Positions 35,859 to 45,546 of a stretch of 64,000 nt of DNA are shown in pieces. The stretch lies in contig NZ_CP091819.1 of NCBI RefSeq assembly GCF_019740355.2, positions 372,001 through 436,000 on the forward strand, read 5' to 3'. The position numbers were made by a program, and so were the translations under genes. Position 1 is the stretch's first letter. Each line of letters opens with the position of its first letter. Source of the DNA: Paracrocinitomix mangrovi. GTDB lineage: Bacteria; Bacteroidota; Bacteroidia; Flavobacteriales_D; Crocinitomicaceae. Below the pieces are notes generated by a model, which had not been told where the DNA came from, ran no database searches, and saw only the letters and a list, made by a program, of their open reading frames with translations.

Positions 35859-36797
35859 ATGGTAGCAGAAAGAGGGAAAATACCTTTGGCAATTGTAGTA
35901 TCTGGAATCATTTTTTCTATTGATTTGTTACTTCCTCTGGGAATCGCAGGTGGAGTACCATACGTAATAGTTATTCTAATATTATCTTTTGAAAATCAAT
36001 CTAATATTATTTGGACTGCAGCAACAGTCACAAGTATTCTTAACATTATTGGATTCTTCTTATCACCGAAAGGTGGCGAACTATATAAAGTAATTTCAAA
36101 TAGGCTTTTAGCCTTATTTGTTATCTGGTCAACGGCAATAATAGTCTTTAGACTATTAAAAACAAGATATAATTTGAAGATAGAGAAAGAGAGAATGAAA
36201 GAGAGGGAATTAATGATACAAGAGGTGCATCATAGAGTAAAAAATAATTTACAGGTAATAGATAGTTTGGCTAACCTACAAATTGATTATTCAAAAAATG
36301 AAACAGTTAAAATGGAGTTAAAAAGTTACACTTCAAGAGTATTAGCTATATCTAAAATTCATGAATTATTATATAGAAGACCGAGTGAAAATAATCTTAA
36401 CATGGCTGAGTATATAATTTTTTTATTCGATTACTACAAAAGTGTTTTCCAAGAGATGAACAAAATCAAAATAAGTATGGATTTAGATGAAATAGAATTG
36501 GGCGTTGAAAAAGCAGCGAATCTAGGGCTGGTTATTAATGAAATTTTAACCAATGCTATTAGACATGGGTTAGAAGAAACAAGTAATCCAGAATTAAATA
36601 TCAAAATGAAAAAGTCATCTGCAGGAATTAATATATTTATTTCAGATAATGGTGTAGGGTTCGACCCTCAATCACCAGAATTTAATAAAGGATTAGGTTC
36701 AGATATAATATATGGAATCATTAAGCAACTTAGCGGAGAGATTTCTTGCACAAATAGTAGTGGAACACAATATACAATCAGAATACCTGCTACATAG
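35859..36797 (+). CDS. Membrane sensor histidine kinase (HisKA_2 type)
   Basis: A 312-residue kinase. Hydrophobic segments at about residues 8-25, 28-45, 47-65 and 78-98 form an integral-membrane N-terminus with no periplasmic domain. A HisKA_2 dimerisation helix with the phosphoacceptor histidine follows (IQEVHHRVKNNLQVIDSLANLQ), then a HATPase_c domain with the N box (GLVINEILTNAIRHGL), DNGVGFD and GLGSDIIYGI. The VHHRVKNNLQ motif is typical of the subfamily that phosphorylates soluble receivers. No response regulator is adjacent; the nearest receiver-domain gene in the window is at 14449, so its partner is unknown. Confidence 0.9.
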   Translation: MVAERGKIPLAIVVSGIIFSIDLLLPLGIAGGVPYVIVILILSFENQSNIIWTAATVTSILNIIGFFLSPKGGELYKVISNRLLALFVIWSTAIIVFRLLKTRYNLKIEKERMKERELMIQEVHHRVKNNLQVIDSLANLQIDYSKNETVKMELKSYTSRVLAISKIHELLYRRPSENNLNMAEYIIFLFDYYKSVFQEMNKIKISMDLDEIELGVEKAANLGLVINEILTNAIRHGLEETSNPELNIKMKKSSAGINIFISDNGVGFDPQSPEFNKGLGSDIIYGIIKQLSGEISCTNSSGTQYTIRIPAT

Positions 36798-36878
36798 AAC
36801 TAGTTTCCAATATATCGGATGATCTTTCCATACTAACTAAATTCAATCAAAACCTAGTCACGGAGTTGTTGCATTTAC

Positions 36879-37385
36879 CAAGCTGTCTAATTCCACTTTT
36901 TACATGTCAGGAATGCAACTATATGCTTGATGCACCTAATCCGCAAATGTTAATGTCTAGCCTCACTTCTACGGGAGTTACAATGAGAGGATATGTTTAT
37001 GAATTGTTGGATTCAATTAACAATCCAGTGGGATGGTTACCTTATGATGCAACACATATTGCTAAATTTGCGTATTTACTTCATTCATACAATAGTGGGG
37101 TAGAAATAGAAGAAGAATTAGGTTTTAAAAATATATCTTAACCCTACAAATAGCTCTGTGACAGTAGATTTGGATAATAATATATCAGAAGATGCCACTA
37201 TTACTCTTTATGATCATCTTGGTAAAATGATCAAACAGTTTAAAGTTGGTAGTCTAATTAAAGATCAAACCATTTCCTTTGATGTGAGTCATTCGCTCTA
37301 GACATTTCAACTTCTTATTCAACTAGAACTATTTGACCAAACGTGTCGATTGGTTAGGAGTGAAATGATTCAAAAATACAAGTAT
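36879..37385 (+). pseudogene. Chimeric remnant of T9SS genes
   Basis: Bases 36879-37301 match the 3' end of the subtilisin gene (25812-26236; LFTCQECNYM.DAPNPQM is shared) but carry frameshifts after NSGVEIEEELGFK and stop codons. At about 37302 the similarity switches to the sorting domain of the small T9SS gene (28136-28215; QLELFDQT.RLVRSEMIQ). It is thus a fusion of two sorting-domain ends, without signal peptide or start. The repeat copy C follows directly. It probably arose by recombination between the two T9SS loci and is not functional as a protein. Confidence 0.8.
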
Positions 37386-37537
37386 GCTCTCAATAGAGAA
37401 TTGTATTAAATAAATGAACGCTTCTAGTAAGGCATTTTATTAGTTTTTTTACAATTAGTGAAATTAATCAACCTTCTTACCATTTTGTTTTTATCTTCAT
37501 CTAATAAGTTAAATAGGAGAGGAGTACCATTTATGAA
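37386..37537 (+). repeat. Repeat copy C
   Basis: This 152-bp stretch matches 28341-28490 (copy B), for example TCAATAGAG, TGAAATTAAT and GGAGAGGAGTACCATTT. Its frame reads KLINLLTILFLSSSN then KLNRRGVPFMN. Together with copy A at 20732-20770 it is the remnant of a dispersed coding repeat. Confidence 0.6.
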
Positions 37538-37545
37538 TTTTTTTT

Positions 37546-37980
37546 TTAGATTAATTGATGCAAAGTCCATTTCTCTGCCGCTTCAATCGAATCAAAAATT
37601 TTTAGTGCAAATGGGATGTTATCGAGTTCTCTGTTTACTGGAATCATTGAAATTTTCAACCCTAAGTCGTTAGATACAATTGCTTCAGATTTGATTAATT
37701 TACTTCCTTCACCATAAGTCCAAAAATTGATTACTTCACTTGAAACAGTGACCAAAGGTTCTATTAATAATATAAGTGACAAAGGAAAGATTTCAGATCT
37801 TTTCTTCAATTTTTCATACTCCTTTAATGAATCGGAAAGTTCAATTTGATTATGCTTTTTGAATACAATATAAGTAATACCATTGTCAGCAAAATAATAG
37901 TCTACTTTTTCTAAAGTAATACAATCCTCTATTGAGTTTCTGATATGATTTATAATAGTCGGAGCATCAAAAGAATCCAT
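37546..37980 (-). CDS. STAS/SpoIIAA-like protein (DUF7793-like)
   Basis: A 144-residue cytoplasmic protein from ATG 37980 (MDSFDAPTIINHIRNSI). Its pattern, with a hydrophobic central strand and helix and the ending FDSIEAAEKWTLHQLI, resembles the small STAS-like protein at 4811-5191 in the core chromosome. No catalytic motif. It is divergent from the TonB receptor gene at 38100; the palindrome at 38048-38061 lies between them. The function is unknown; the family name is tentative. Confidence 0.65.
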   Translation of the reverse strand: MDSFDAPTIINHIRNSIEDCITLEKVDYYFADNGITYIVFKKHNQIELSDSLKEYEKLKKRSEIFPLSLILLIEPLVTVSSEVINFWTYGEGSKLIKSEAIVSNDLGLKISMIPVNRELDNIPFALKIFDSIEAAEKWTLHQLI

Positions 37981-38047
37981 TGTGAAGGTTTTGGTTAACT
38001 CAAATATAACCATCAAAATATTAAATAATGAATGATAGGTTCGCTTC

Positions 38048-38061
38048 TTGATTTGAATCAA
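38048..38061 (+). promoter_or_regulatory. FNR-like box of the TonB receptor promoter
   Basis: TTGAT-TTGA-ATCAA, a perfect FNR/Dnr-type palindrome. Its centre (38054.5) is exactly 35 bp from the centre of a TTTG -7 core (38088-38091, CAATTTTG), 9 bp before the receptor ATG. Four other promoters in 46-51 kb show the identical geometry. Confidence 0.75.
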
Positions 38062-38099
38062 GAGGAATTAATCTGATCTGAAGCAATTTTGAAATAAAA

Positions 38100-40457
38100 A
38101 TGAAGATTACAATTTTAATCGCGATAATGACCACTCATTTTGTTGCCTTGACACAGGATAAATCAACAGTAAGTGGTTTTGTTAAGGATTTAACCTCAGG
38201 AGAACCAATCATAGGTGCAAAAGTTTATTGTTCTGAAACGAAACAAGGAACCATTACAAATGAATATGGATTTTATAGTCTTACTCTATATAATGATACT
38301 ATTAAGATTCAATTCAGTAGTATAGGTTACTCTCCTCAGGATTCTACAATTCTAGTATCATCAGATATAAATATTTCAATTGAACTTTTATCTAATAATC
38401 AATTAAATACTGTGGTTGTTTATGGACAAGAACAGATAGAAGATAAAACTCAAATGGGAGAAATATCACTTCCTATGAATATGGTTCAAAAACTTCCTGT
38501 CTTATTGGGAGAAACAGACATTATTAAAGTTCTTCAATTATATCCGGGAGTTCAATCGGGCAATGAAGGTTCAAGTGGAATGTATGTTCGAGGAGGAGGA
38601 GCTGACCAAAATTTAATTCTATTAGACGGTGTACCAGTATATAATGTGTCTCATTTATTTGGTTTCTTCTCAGTATTTAACTCTGAATCTATTAATAATG
38701 TTACAATGATAAAGGGAGGTTTTCCTGCTAGATATGGTGGAAGACAATCTTCTGTTTTGGACATAAGAATGAAAGAAGGAAATTCAAAGAATTTTCAAGG
38801 CTCAGTTAATATAGGACTGATATCTTCAAAATTTACTCTTGAAGGTCCTATTAAAAAAGACAAAACCTCTTTTATAATCTCAGGACGTAGAACATATATG
38901 GACTTATTGGCAAATCTAGCCAGATCAAAGAAAGACACTCCACTTAATAATGATTCAACCTCCATGAAAACCGGATATTATTTCTGGGATTTAAATGCAA
39001 AAATTAATCACAAGTTTTCTGACAATAGCAGACTTTATGTAAGTGGTTATTTCGGACTTGATAGATTCTATAACCAACAAGGTTTCTCTTATAGTTCAGG
39101 TGGGGTAGTTTCAAAACAAGAAACAAATAACAAATTACAATGGGGCAATGCTATTGGTTCAATCAGATGGAACAGAGTCATTAATCCAAAGTTGTTTTTA
39201 AATGTTTCTGCTAATTATAGTCAATATCAGTTTTTGGTTGGATTTGATATTAAAACATTGTCAGGAGCGAATGAAGAAAAAATTGGCTTCTCATATAGTT
39301 CGGGTATTAGAGACTGGACTGGAAAAGTAGATTTTAATTATCATCCAAATTCTATTCATACAATTAAATTTGGAGGAGGGAATACATATCACACTTTTAC
39401 ACCTGGAGTCAATCAATTTATAACTTCGGGTAACACTTCTTTAGATTCAGTTTCTTCAACCAATAAATTATTTAGTCATGAACATTGGTTGTACTTGGAA
39501 GATGATTTTGAAATCACCAAAAAGCTAAAGGTAAATTTGGGGTTACATTTAGCTGGATTTTTAACACAAGATAAATGGTTTCCTTCCATTCAACCGAGAA
39601 TTTCAGCTAGATATCTTATAAATGCAAATTCTTCTTTAAAACTGTCTTATTCAAGAATGAATCAATACCTACATTTATTAACTAACCCAACAATTGGACT
39701 TCCAACAGATTTGTGGGTGCCAGTTACGAAAACAGTAAGACCACAATTTTCAGATCAAATTGCATTTGGTTATTTCCAAACTCTTCCTATAGGTTTTCAA
39801 TTTTCAGCAGAAACTTACTATAAATCAATGAATAACCTAATTGAATACAAAGAAGGTGCGAGTTTTTTTAGTGCCTCTGCAGACTGGCAAGACAAAGTGG
39901 TTACAGGAAAAGGAAATTCATACGGATTTGAATTTTTATTCGAAAAGAAAACTGGAAAAACTACCGGTTGGATAGGTTACACCTTAAGTTGGAATAATAG
40001 ACAATTTGAAGACCTTAACTTTGGTAATCCTTTTCCTTATACATATGATAGGCGGCATGATATAGGAGTAGCAATTACACACAAATTTAGTGACAAATTT
40101 GATCTGGGAGTGGTTTGGGTTTATGGTACTGGTAACGCAACAACTCTAGCTTTACAAACTTATAATGGAATTGATGGTTCTACATACACAGGCCAAAATC
40201 CAATGGTTGAAATTGAATATTTGGATAGTAGAAATAATTATCGAATGCCTTCATATCACAGATTGGATATTGGACTTAATTTTAACAAGCAAAGAAAATA
40301 TTATTACCGCACATGGCAGTTAGGGTTTTACAATTTGTATTCTAGGCAAAATCCCTTCATGTTGTACTTTGATTTAAATGATAAGGGGCAAAAAGTATTG
40401 AAACAACTTAGTTTGTTCCCAATTATTCCAAGTATTTCTTATTCTTTAAAATTTTAA
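38100..40457 (+). CDS. TonB-dependent receptor with carboxypeptidase-like N-terminal domain
   Basis: A 785-residue outer-membrane receptor. The signal peptide (MKITILIAIMTTHFVALTQ) is followed by a CarboxypepD_reg-like domain (DKSTVSGFVKDLTSGEPIIGA, about 20-105), a plug domain (LPMNMVQKLPVLLGETDIIKVLQLYPGVQSGNEGSSGMYVRGGGADQN...) and a beta barrel ending in SISYSLKF. It imports a large ligand or binds a macromolecule using TonB energy; the ligand is unknown. The following gene is a DUF4249 lipoprotein, the usual partner of this receptor class. A TTGAT-N4-ATCAA site lies at 38048-38061, so it belongs to the Crp-type regulon. Confidence 0.93.
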   Translation: MKITILIAIMTTHFVALTQDKSTVSGFVKDLTSGEPIIGAKVYCSETKQGTITNEYGFYSLTLYNDTIKIQFSSIGYSPQDSTILVSSDINISIELLSNNQLNTVVVYGQEQIEDKTQMGEISLPMNMVQKLPVLLGETDIIKVLQLYPGVQSGNEGSSGMYVRGGGADQNLILLDGVPVYNVSHLFGFFSVFNSESINNVTMIKGGFPARYGGRQSSVLDIRMKEGNSKNFQGSVNIGLISSKFTLEGPIKKDKTSFIISGRRTYMDLLANLARSKKDTPLNNDSTSMKTGYYFWDLNAKINHKFSDNSRLYVSGYFGLDRFYNQQGFSYSSGGVVSKQETNNKLQWGNAIGSIRWNRVINPKLFLNVSANYSQYQFLVGFDIKTLSGANEEKIGFSYSSGIRDWTGKVDFNYHPNSIHTIKFGGGNTYHTFTPGVNQFITSGNTSLDSVSSTNKLFSHEHWLYLEDDFEITKKLKVNLGLHLAGFLTQDKWFPSIQPRISARYLINANSSLKLSYSRMNQYLHLLTNPTIGLPTDLWVPVTKTVRPQFSDQIAFGYFQTLPIGFQFSAETYYKSMNNLIEYKEGASFFSASADWQDKVVTGKGNSYGFEFLFEKKTGKTTGWIGYTLSWNNRQFEDLNFGNPFPYTYDRRHDIGVAITHKFSDKFDLGVVWVYGTGNATTLALQTYNGIDGSTYTGQNPMVEIEYLDSRNNYRMPSYHRLDIGLNFNKQRKYYYRTWQLGFYNLYSRQNPFMLYFDLNDKGQKVLKQLSLFPIIPSISYSLKF

Positions 40458-40461
40458 AATT

Positions 40462-41361
40462 ATGAATCGTGGCGTATTAACTGTACTATTAGGTACCGCA
40501 TTTGTTTCTTGCGTAAAAGAAATTGAATTTAATACTGAAGATGTGAAAACTAAAATTGTTGTGAATTCACTATTTTCAAATGACTCTATCTGGTCAATAC
40601 AACTAAGCAACAGTAAAAGCATTTTGGATACTTCAAAATTAAAGTCCATTGAAAATGCAATTGTTCAGGTTACAGAAGAACAAAATAATATCATAACGAG
40701 TTTTACACATACAGGAAATGGCGTTTATACTTCAACTAATTTTACGCCCTCAGCGTCGTCAACATATAAATTAGAGGTAAATGTTCCAAATTACAATGCA
40801 ATTACGTCTAGAAGTGATTGTCCTTTACCGGTAGAAATAATTGGTATAGATAGTGCCACAACAAACTTTGGAAATAAACCTTCGCTTTCAGTGGAATTAA
40901 GTTTCAACGATAGTAATGAAACTAAAAATTATTACATAGTAGATGTTATTGGTAATATTAAGAAGTATAACCAAGAAACAGGAGATACTGTATCTTATTT
41001 TGAAAGATTACAATTAAGTTGTTCTGATCCCAATATCGAATTGGTGAACAGCTTTGAAACGGAAGGTTTTGGTAATGTATTTAATTATATACTATTAAGT
41101 GATACAAATTTCTCATCTGATATATATAAGCTCAAGTTTAATATTATTAATTGGAGCGATCTGAAAGATGTTGACTTTCAGGGTTATATTAGGCTTATTA
41201 GTGCAAGCGAAGATTACTTTTTATATAAAAAATCCTTTGCTATTTATCAAGAGGTTCAAGGCAATCCATTTGCAACTCCGGTACAAGTATATTCAAATAT
41301 TGAAAATGGTCTTGGTATTTTTGCTGCATGCTCTTACTCTTTGTGGCCAATTAATTGGTGA
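40462..41361 (+). CDS. DUF4249-family exported protein, partner of the TonB receptor
   Basis: A 299-residue protein with a short lipoprotein-like signal (MNRGVLTVLLGTAFVSC) and the DUF4249 pattern: KEIEFNTEDVKTKIVVNSLFSNDSIWSIQLSNSKSI..., then beta-rich domains with N- and Y-rich strands. DUF4249 proteins are commonly encoded next to CarboxypepD_reg/TonB receptors and probably sit on the outer membrane as ligand-binding lids. It begins 4 bp after the receptor gene and is co-transcribed. The terminator at 41425-41463 ends the unit. Confidence 0.85.
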   Translation: MNRGVLTVLLGTAFVSCVKEIEFNTEDVKTKIVVNSLFSNDSIWSIQLSNSKSILDTSKLKSIENAIVQVTEEQNNIITSFTHTGNGVYTSTNFTPSASSTYKLEVNVPNYNAITSRSDCPLPVEIIGIDSATTNFGNKPSLSVELSFNDSNETKNYYIVDVIGNIKKYNQETGDTVSYFERLQLSCSDPNIELVNSFETEGFGNVFNYILLSDTNFSSDIYKLKFNIINWSDLKDVDFQGYIRLISASEDYFLYKKSFAIYQEVQGNPFATPVQVYSNIENGLGIFAACSYSLWPINW

Positions 41362-41424
41362 TTTTCGTTTCTTTCTGAATCTAATTACCAAAAATTGAAG
41401 GTATTATTTGAACGCTATACCCTT

Positions 41425-41463
41425 AAAAAAAATCACTTCTAAATATTGGAAGTGATTTTTTTT
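41425..41463. terminator. Intrinsic terminator of the receptor operon
   Basis: A 15-bp perfect stem: eight A then TCACTTC, complementary to GAAGTGA then eight T, with a 9-nt loop. It follows the DUF4249 gene and is symmetric, so it can stop transcription in either direction. Bases 41464-41673 show no gene. Confidence 0.9.
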
Positions 41464-41673
41464 GATTTCTTGAAAGTTGTTTCTTTCCTTCTCATGTAGT
41501 TCAATATAAAATTATAGTTTGTTTATACATTTGATATTCAAATATAATGTTGTTCAAATGGCCAAGAGGATGATTAGTGATTAGTTCATTATAAATGAAT
41601 TTGATTTTAGATTTCAATTGATAAAGCAAGTGATTGTTCATTCTTATTTTGATTGAAAACTTAAGACATAAAA

Positions 41674-41693
41674 AAAGAGCCCGAAGGCCCTTT
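41674..41693 (-). terminator. Intrinsic terminator of the 44148-41716 gene
   Basis: On the minus strand, AAAGGGCC-TTCG-GGCTCTTT folds into an 8-bp stem (one G-U pair) with a UUCG tetraloop and is followed by a T run. It lies 22 bp after the T9SS gene's stop. Confidence 0.85.
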
Positions 41694-41715
41694 GATTTAC
41701 TCAAGTAAATGCAGC

Positions 41716-44148
41716 TTAATTGATTACAAGCTTATGTGTCTTTATTTGATTTTCAAATTCTATTACTAATGTATAGAATCCTGTAGTCAAATGTGTCATG
41801 TCAAAGGCTACTTGATGGCTTATTTGTTCAGTTATTTTACTATGTTCAAATACAATTTCCCCCGTCGCATTATAGACATACACTCTTATAATTTCTTCAT
41901 CAGATTGATTAACCAAATTAACGATTCCTCTTGAAGGGTTTGGGTAAATTGAAACTCCATCCTGAATTGATTTTTCTTTTATACCGGCAACATTATATTG
42001 GATGCAAGGAGAAGTTCCGAAACATCCATTTACGTTTACCAAAACTGCATAATTTCCATTATTGTTTGGAATATAAGTGGCCGCCGTCTCTCCTGAAATA
42101 GGTGAATTTTGATTGTCGCAATCTAACCATTGAAAAGAATCAGCATTGGTAATTGTTGATTCTAAAATTCCATTGTTTAAAACAACAAAAGGATCAACTT
42201 CTTCAACATGTAAGAATGTTACTACTACACTGTCGTTTCCATTTACATCTAATAAAACATCAGTATAGGTACCAGTTTGAGTGTAAGTATTCTGGCCAAC
42301 AGAGTAAGAGTCACCTGCGCAAATATCTACGAAAAACTCATAAGTGTTTTGAGCAAATCCAAAAGAATACACGCCAAATTGATTAATAGAATTATCAGTT
42401 GAGATATTACCTGCACCATTTCCAGAACATAAACCTGTTGCTGTTGAAGGAACATCATCCCATTCAGTTCCATTCCAATTGGCAATAGATAAATTTTGGC
42501 AATTTGTTATACCACTTGCGGAAGCGTCTTCCCAATAAAAACTAAGTTCAACATCTAGTGTGCCGTTTAGATCCTCTACCTGCCAAAATTCGTTACTGGA
42601 AACAGAGGTCAAAGGAGTATTTACAGGAGTTAAGTTAGTAAAAGGATAGTCAAAATACTCTACCAAAACTATATCATCTATAGAAGTAGGAGCAGACATA
42701 GAAGCCCTTTTCCAGCTATTGTTTTTTCCAACCGGAAAAACAAAAGCGTCATTTCCCATTTTGATCATTGGACCATTTATAAAACTTGAGGTACTCCCTT
42801 CATTACTGATTGCATCATCTGTTATTACTACATAACCAGATAGATCTGTGTTAACTTTGCCTGTTACAAGATTTAGTTCGTCTAAAACAACAAGTGGAAC
42901 AAGTAAATCTAAGCCTTGAGGACTTGTGTTGTCCATAATGAATTTCCCAACAAATTGTGAAACATCACCACTTAAAGTTTGTTGTAAAGTTCCATTGGTG
43001 CGTATTGTTGCAAGGCTAGCATCCATAAACCCTGGTACATCTATATTTCCTGAAATATTTATAATAGAGGTAGTTGGAATTTCCAAACTTGAACTGGTAT
43101 TAACCTGTAGATCATTAAATTGATAAGTTCCAAATCCCACCAAAGAGTTAACTCCATCAAAGGCTGTAGCGCCTCCTTCTGCATAATACGATCCTAATAT
43201 GTTCAATGAAGTTCCATTAAAAAGTACATTACTATTTCCTTGTTGAATAATGCTGTCCTGCCAATCGATCATATTAATCATCCCACCATTTTGATTCAGG
43301 TATCCATTTGTATGAAGCAGTAAATGCATTTCTACGGTACTTCCAGGTAAATTTTCGACATTTCCATGTATCACAAAATTTCCAGCTGAAATTTCAACCT
43401 TTGGTCTTCCCATTCCTGGAGCAATCCCGTTCCAATTTAAGTTTCCGTTGACAAGGACATTTCCTCCTGAAACGACTAGTGTAGGTTCAAAATTCCCTAA
43501 TTCATTTTCCAATGAAATTTCTGAAGTAATATTTAAACTTCCCCCAGTAATGTTATATAGAGAATTTGCCAGGAAAGCTCCATCACTTATTGCTAAAATT
43601 GCTGTAGTAACAGAACCCCCAGATTGAACGGTATAGCCTCCTTCTTCAACCGCAATTCGATTTCCAACCTGTAAATTTCCAGCTGTTATTAAAGTACTTC
43701 CATTGTTACCAACTACTAGTCGATCATCAACATTCACATTCCCATTGTTTATGAAAAAATTCCCTCCCATTAGTACGTATATTCTACCTCCGTTTGAAGG
43801 ATTTACAGATAATAAACCCCCATTACAATTTAAACTAGATCCGAATCCGTCAATGTTGATGTCATCCAATGTTGTTAAATCTGCATTTATTGTTAGTTGG
43901 GCTCCATTTTCAATGTTGACCTTTGCTGGATTAAAAATTGAATTAGCATTTATTGTAGGATGAGCAAATACCCCTGTGTAATTTGCTGGATTGATAATTA
44001 TATTTTGATCAGTTAATGGCCAGTTATCCCAATTTGCAGGATCATTCCAATCGCTGCTATTATTTCCTGTCCAATTTTGTGTCCAAGAAATTCCCGAAAT
44101 ACATAAGGCTGATAAAATAGCAGCCATTTTTGTTTTAGTTACTTTCAT
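41716..44148 (-). CDS. T9SS-exported beta-solenoid protein
   Basis: An 810-residue secreted protein. The signal peptide (MKVTKTKMAAILSALCISGISWTQ) is followed by a G8-like start (NWTGNNSSDWNDPANWDNWPL) and many short G/N-rich beta strands (ENGAQLTINADLTTLDDINID...), which fit a parallel beta-helix. A later part has repeats with cysteine pairs (FQWLDCDNQNSPISG), and the C-terminus is a T9SS type A sorting domain (GVSIYPNPSRGIVNL ... KTHKLVIN). It is probably a surface adhesin or matrix protein. The next minus-strand gene upstream (44157-45506) ends 8 bp before it, so the two may be co-transcribed. Confidence 0.87.
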   Translation of the reverse strand: MKVTKTKMAAILSALCISGISWTQNWTGNNSSDWNDPANWDNWPLTDQNIIINPANYTGVFAHPTINANSIFNPAKVNIENGAQLTINADLTTLDDINIDGFGSSLNCNGGLLSVNPSNGGRIYVLMGGNFFINNGNVNVDDRLVVGNNGSTLITAGNLQVGNRIAVEEGGYTVQSGGSVTTAILAISDGAFLANSLYNITGGSLNITSEISLENELGNFEPTLVVSGGNVLVNGNLNWNGIAPGMGRPKVEISAGNFVIHGNVENLPGSTVEMHLLLHTNGYLNQNGGMINMIDWQDSIIQQGNSNVLFNGTSLNILGSYYAEGGATAFDGVNSLVGFGTYQFNDLQVNTSSSLEIPTTSIINISGNIDVPGFMDASLATIRTNGTLQQTLSGDVSQFVGKFIMDNTSPQGLDLLVPLVVLDELNLVTGKVNTDLSGYVVITDDAISNEGSTSSFINGPMIKMGNDAFVFPVGKNNSWKRASMSAPTSIDDIVLVEYFDYPFTNLTPVNTPLTSVSSNEFWQVEDLNGTLDVELSFYWEDASASGITNCQNLSIANWNGTEWDDVPSTATGLCSGNGAGNISTDNSINQFGVYSFGFAQNTYEFFVDICAGDSYSVGQNTYTQTGTYTDVLLDVNGNDSVVVTFLHVEEVDPFVVLNNGILESTITNADSFQWLDCDNQNSPISGETAATYIPNNNGNYAVLVNVNGCFGTSPCIQYNVAGIKEKSIQDGVSIYPNPSRGIVNLVNQSDEEIIRVYVYNATGEIVFEHSKITEQISHQVAFDMTHLTTGFYTLVIEFENQIKTHKLVIN

Positions 44149-44156
44149 TTTTGTTT

Positions 44157-45506
44157 TTATTTAATTAAGATTATTCCTTTAGAGATCATTGAGTTTTCAT
44201 GAACCATAATTGTATATGCACAGGCTGGAAATTCACTCAAGTCTATAGTGTATTGTAAATTATTCTGAGATTCAAATTCTTTGATCAGTTGTCCGGTATT
44301 ATTGTATAATTGAATCTTAGCATATGTAGATCCAGCTAAATCGATTGTTACTTTATCATTTGTGGGATTCGGATATATATTTAATTTTCCTGTTGAATTA
44401 TTTTTGATATACAATTGGTTAATAGGTGCACGGTACAAATAGCGATCTTGTTTTTGAATAGCATATATATTGCCGTTTTGATAGACAATACTGCATTCAT
44501 TGTATTTCAATCCTATATTAAACAATTGATCCAGGCGACAGGATGAAAAATTATAATGATCATTTCTTTTAATTAAAAGTCCATCATCATTGGAAGAACC
44601 AATTCGATTTGAAAAAATAGTTTCTTCAATAAAGAAAATTTGATGGGATTCATTATAAAACCATTCAAACCCAGAATTTGATCTTCTTAAATGTTGAAAT
44701 ACTTCTCCATTGATTAGGGAATCTATTGAACCGAATAATGTCATCTGGGTAGCTGCCATACCAATGGTTCCAGAAAAGGAAATATAAATTTCTCCTTGTT
44801 TATTTAGAGAAATATCACTGAAATAAACCAGATTTGTTTCATTAATTCCTCCTGCATCATATTTTAAACTGGAAATAATGTCCCAGTTAGCTGCTTGATT
44901 ATCAGAAATTATAATAATGCCATCATGATAATTGTATTCATGAGAACTAAGGATGATTCTTCCTGAAGAATCTATCACAATTTCTGACAAATATCTGTCA
45001 CTTTGTACACCTAATTCAATCTCTTCCCATTGGTTACCATATGAAGAGGTTTTAAATAGGCCTGCACCTCGATATTTTGTATTACCATTCGTTGTTTCAA
45101 CGTGACCTGTTGAAACGTAAACAATTGAATCTGACCAAGATTTAAAATCAGTAATATTAGATTCATTATTCTCAAAAATGAGACTCCATTGGCTTCCTTC
45201 GATATCAGATGAATAAATTCTATTTAAACCTACAAGAATGTAAATTTTTGATTCTGTGCATACTATTTTATTAACGGGTCCTTCATTAAACAATTCTTGC
45301 CAATTGTCTCCATTATTAGAAGAGGAATAAAGTCCATTATTGGTACCTAATAATAACTTTGATTGCTTATATACTTGTATACAACTAGAATATTCATTGG
45401 GAAAATTTAAGAAAGAAATTTCCTTTTTTTCCCAAAATGATTGCGCATTAGTTCTTAAACTAAGGCATAGTAAGCCTAGTGAAAGAAAAATTGTTAATCC
45501 TTTCAT
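44157..45506 (-). CDS. T9SS-exported propeller-like protein
   Basis: A 449-residue secreted protein from ATG 45506 (MKGLTIFLSLGLLCLSLRTNAQ); an upstream TTG at 45512 adds only two residues. It contains BNR/sortilin-like repeats (LYSSSNNGDNWQELF, IYSSDIEGSQWSLIF, LFKTSSYGNQWEEIE), so a beta propeller is likely. The C-terminal T9SS sorting domain is visible (GKLNIYPNPTNDKVTIDL ... MISKGIILIK). It resembles in layout the island protein at 26313. The gene ends 8 bp before the beta-solenoid gene start. Confidence 0.85.
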   Translation of the reverse strand: MKGLTIFLSLGLLCLSLRTNAQSFWEKKEISFLNFPNEYSSCIQVYKQSKLLLGTNNGLYSSSNNGDNWQELFNEGPVNKIVCTESKIYILVGLNRIYSSDIEGSQWSLIFENNESNITDFKSWSDSIVYVSTGHVETTNGNTKYRGAGLFKTSSYGNQWEEIELGVQSDRYLSEIVIDSSGRIILSSHEYNYHDGIIIISDNQAANWDIISSLKYDAGGINETNLVYFSDISLNKQGEIYISFSGTIGMAATQMTLFGSIDSLINGEVFQHLRRSNSGFEWFYNESHQIFFIEETIFSNRIGSSNDDGLLIKRNDHYNFSSCRLDQLFNIGLKYNECSIVYQNGNIYAIQKQDRYLYRAPINQLYIKNNSTGKLNIYPNPTNDKVTIDLAGSTYAKIQLYNNTGQLIKEFESQNNLQYTIDLSEFPACAYTIMVHENSMISKGIILIK

Positions 45507-45546
45507 AATCAATTTAATTGACTTGTTTTTAGGTGTTATTAGCTAT

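Noticed and set aside
35859-36797. Two-component pair of the sensor kinase with the receiver at 14449
   Set aside because: They are 20 kb apart, and the receiver overlaps its own kinase gene, so pairing is unsupported.
37458-37673. Plus-strand 71-codon frame across repeat copy C and the 3' end of the STAS-like gene
   Set aside because: It joins the remnant repeat to antisense of the 37546 gene; the conserved part is short and no start is plausible.
41501-41704. Minus-strand 67-codon frame between the two terminators
   Set aside because: It runs through the terminator hairpin and has no protein-like composition.
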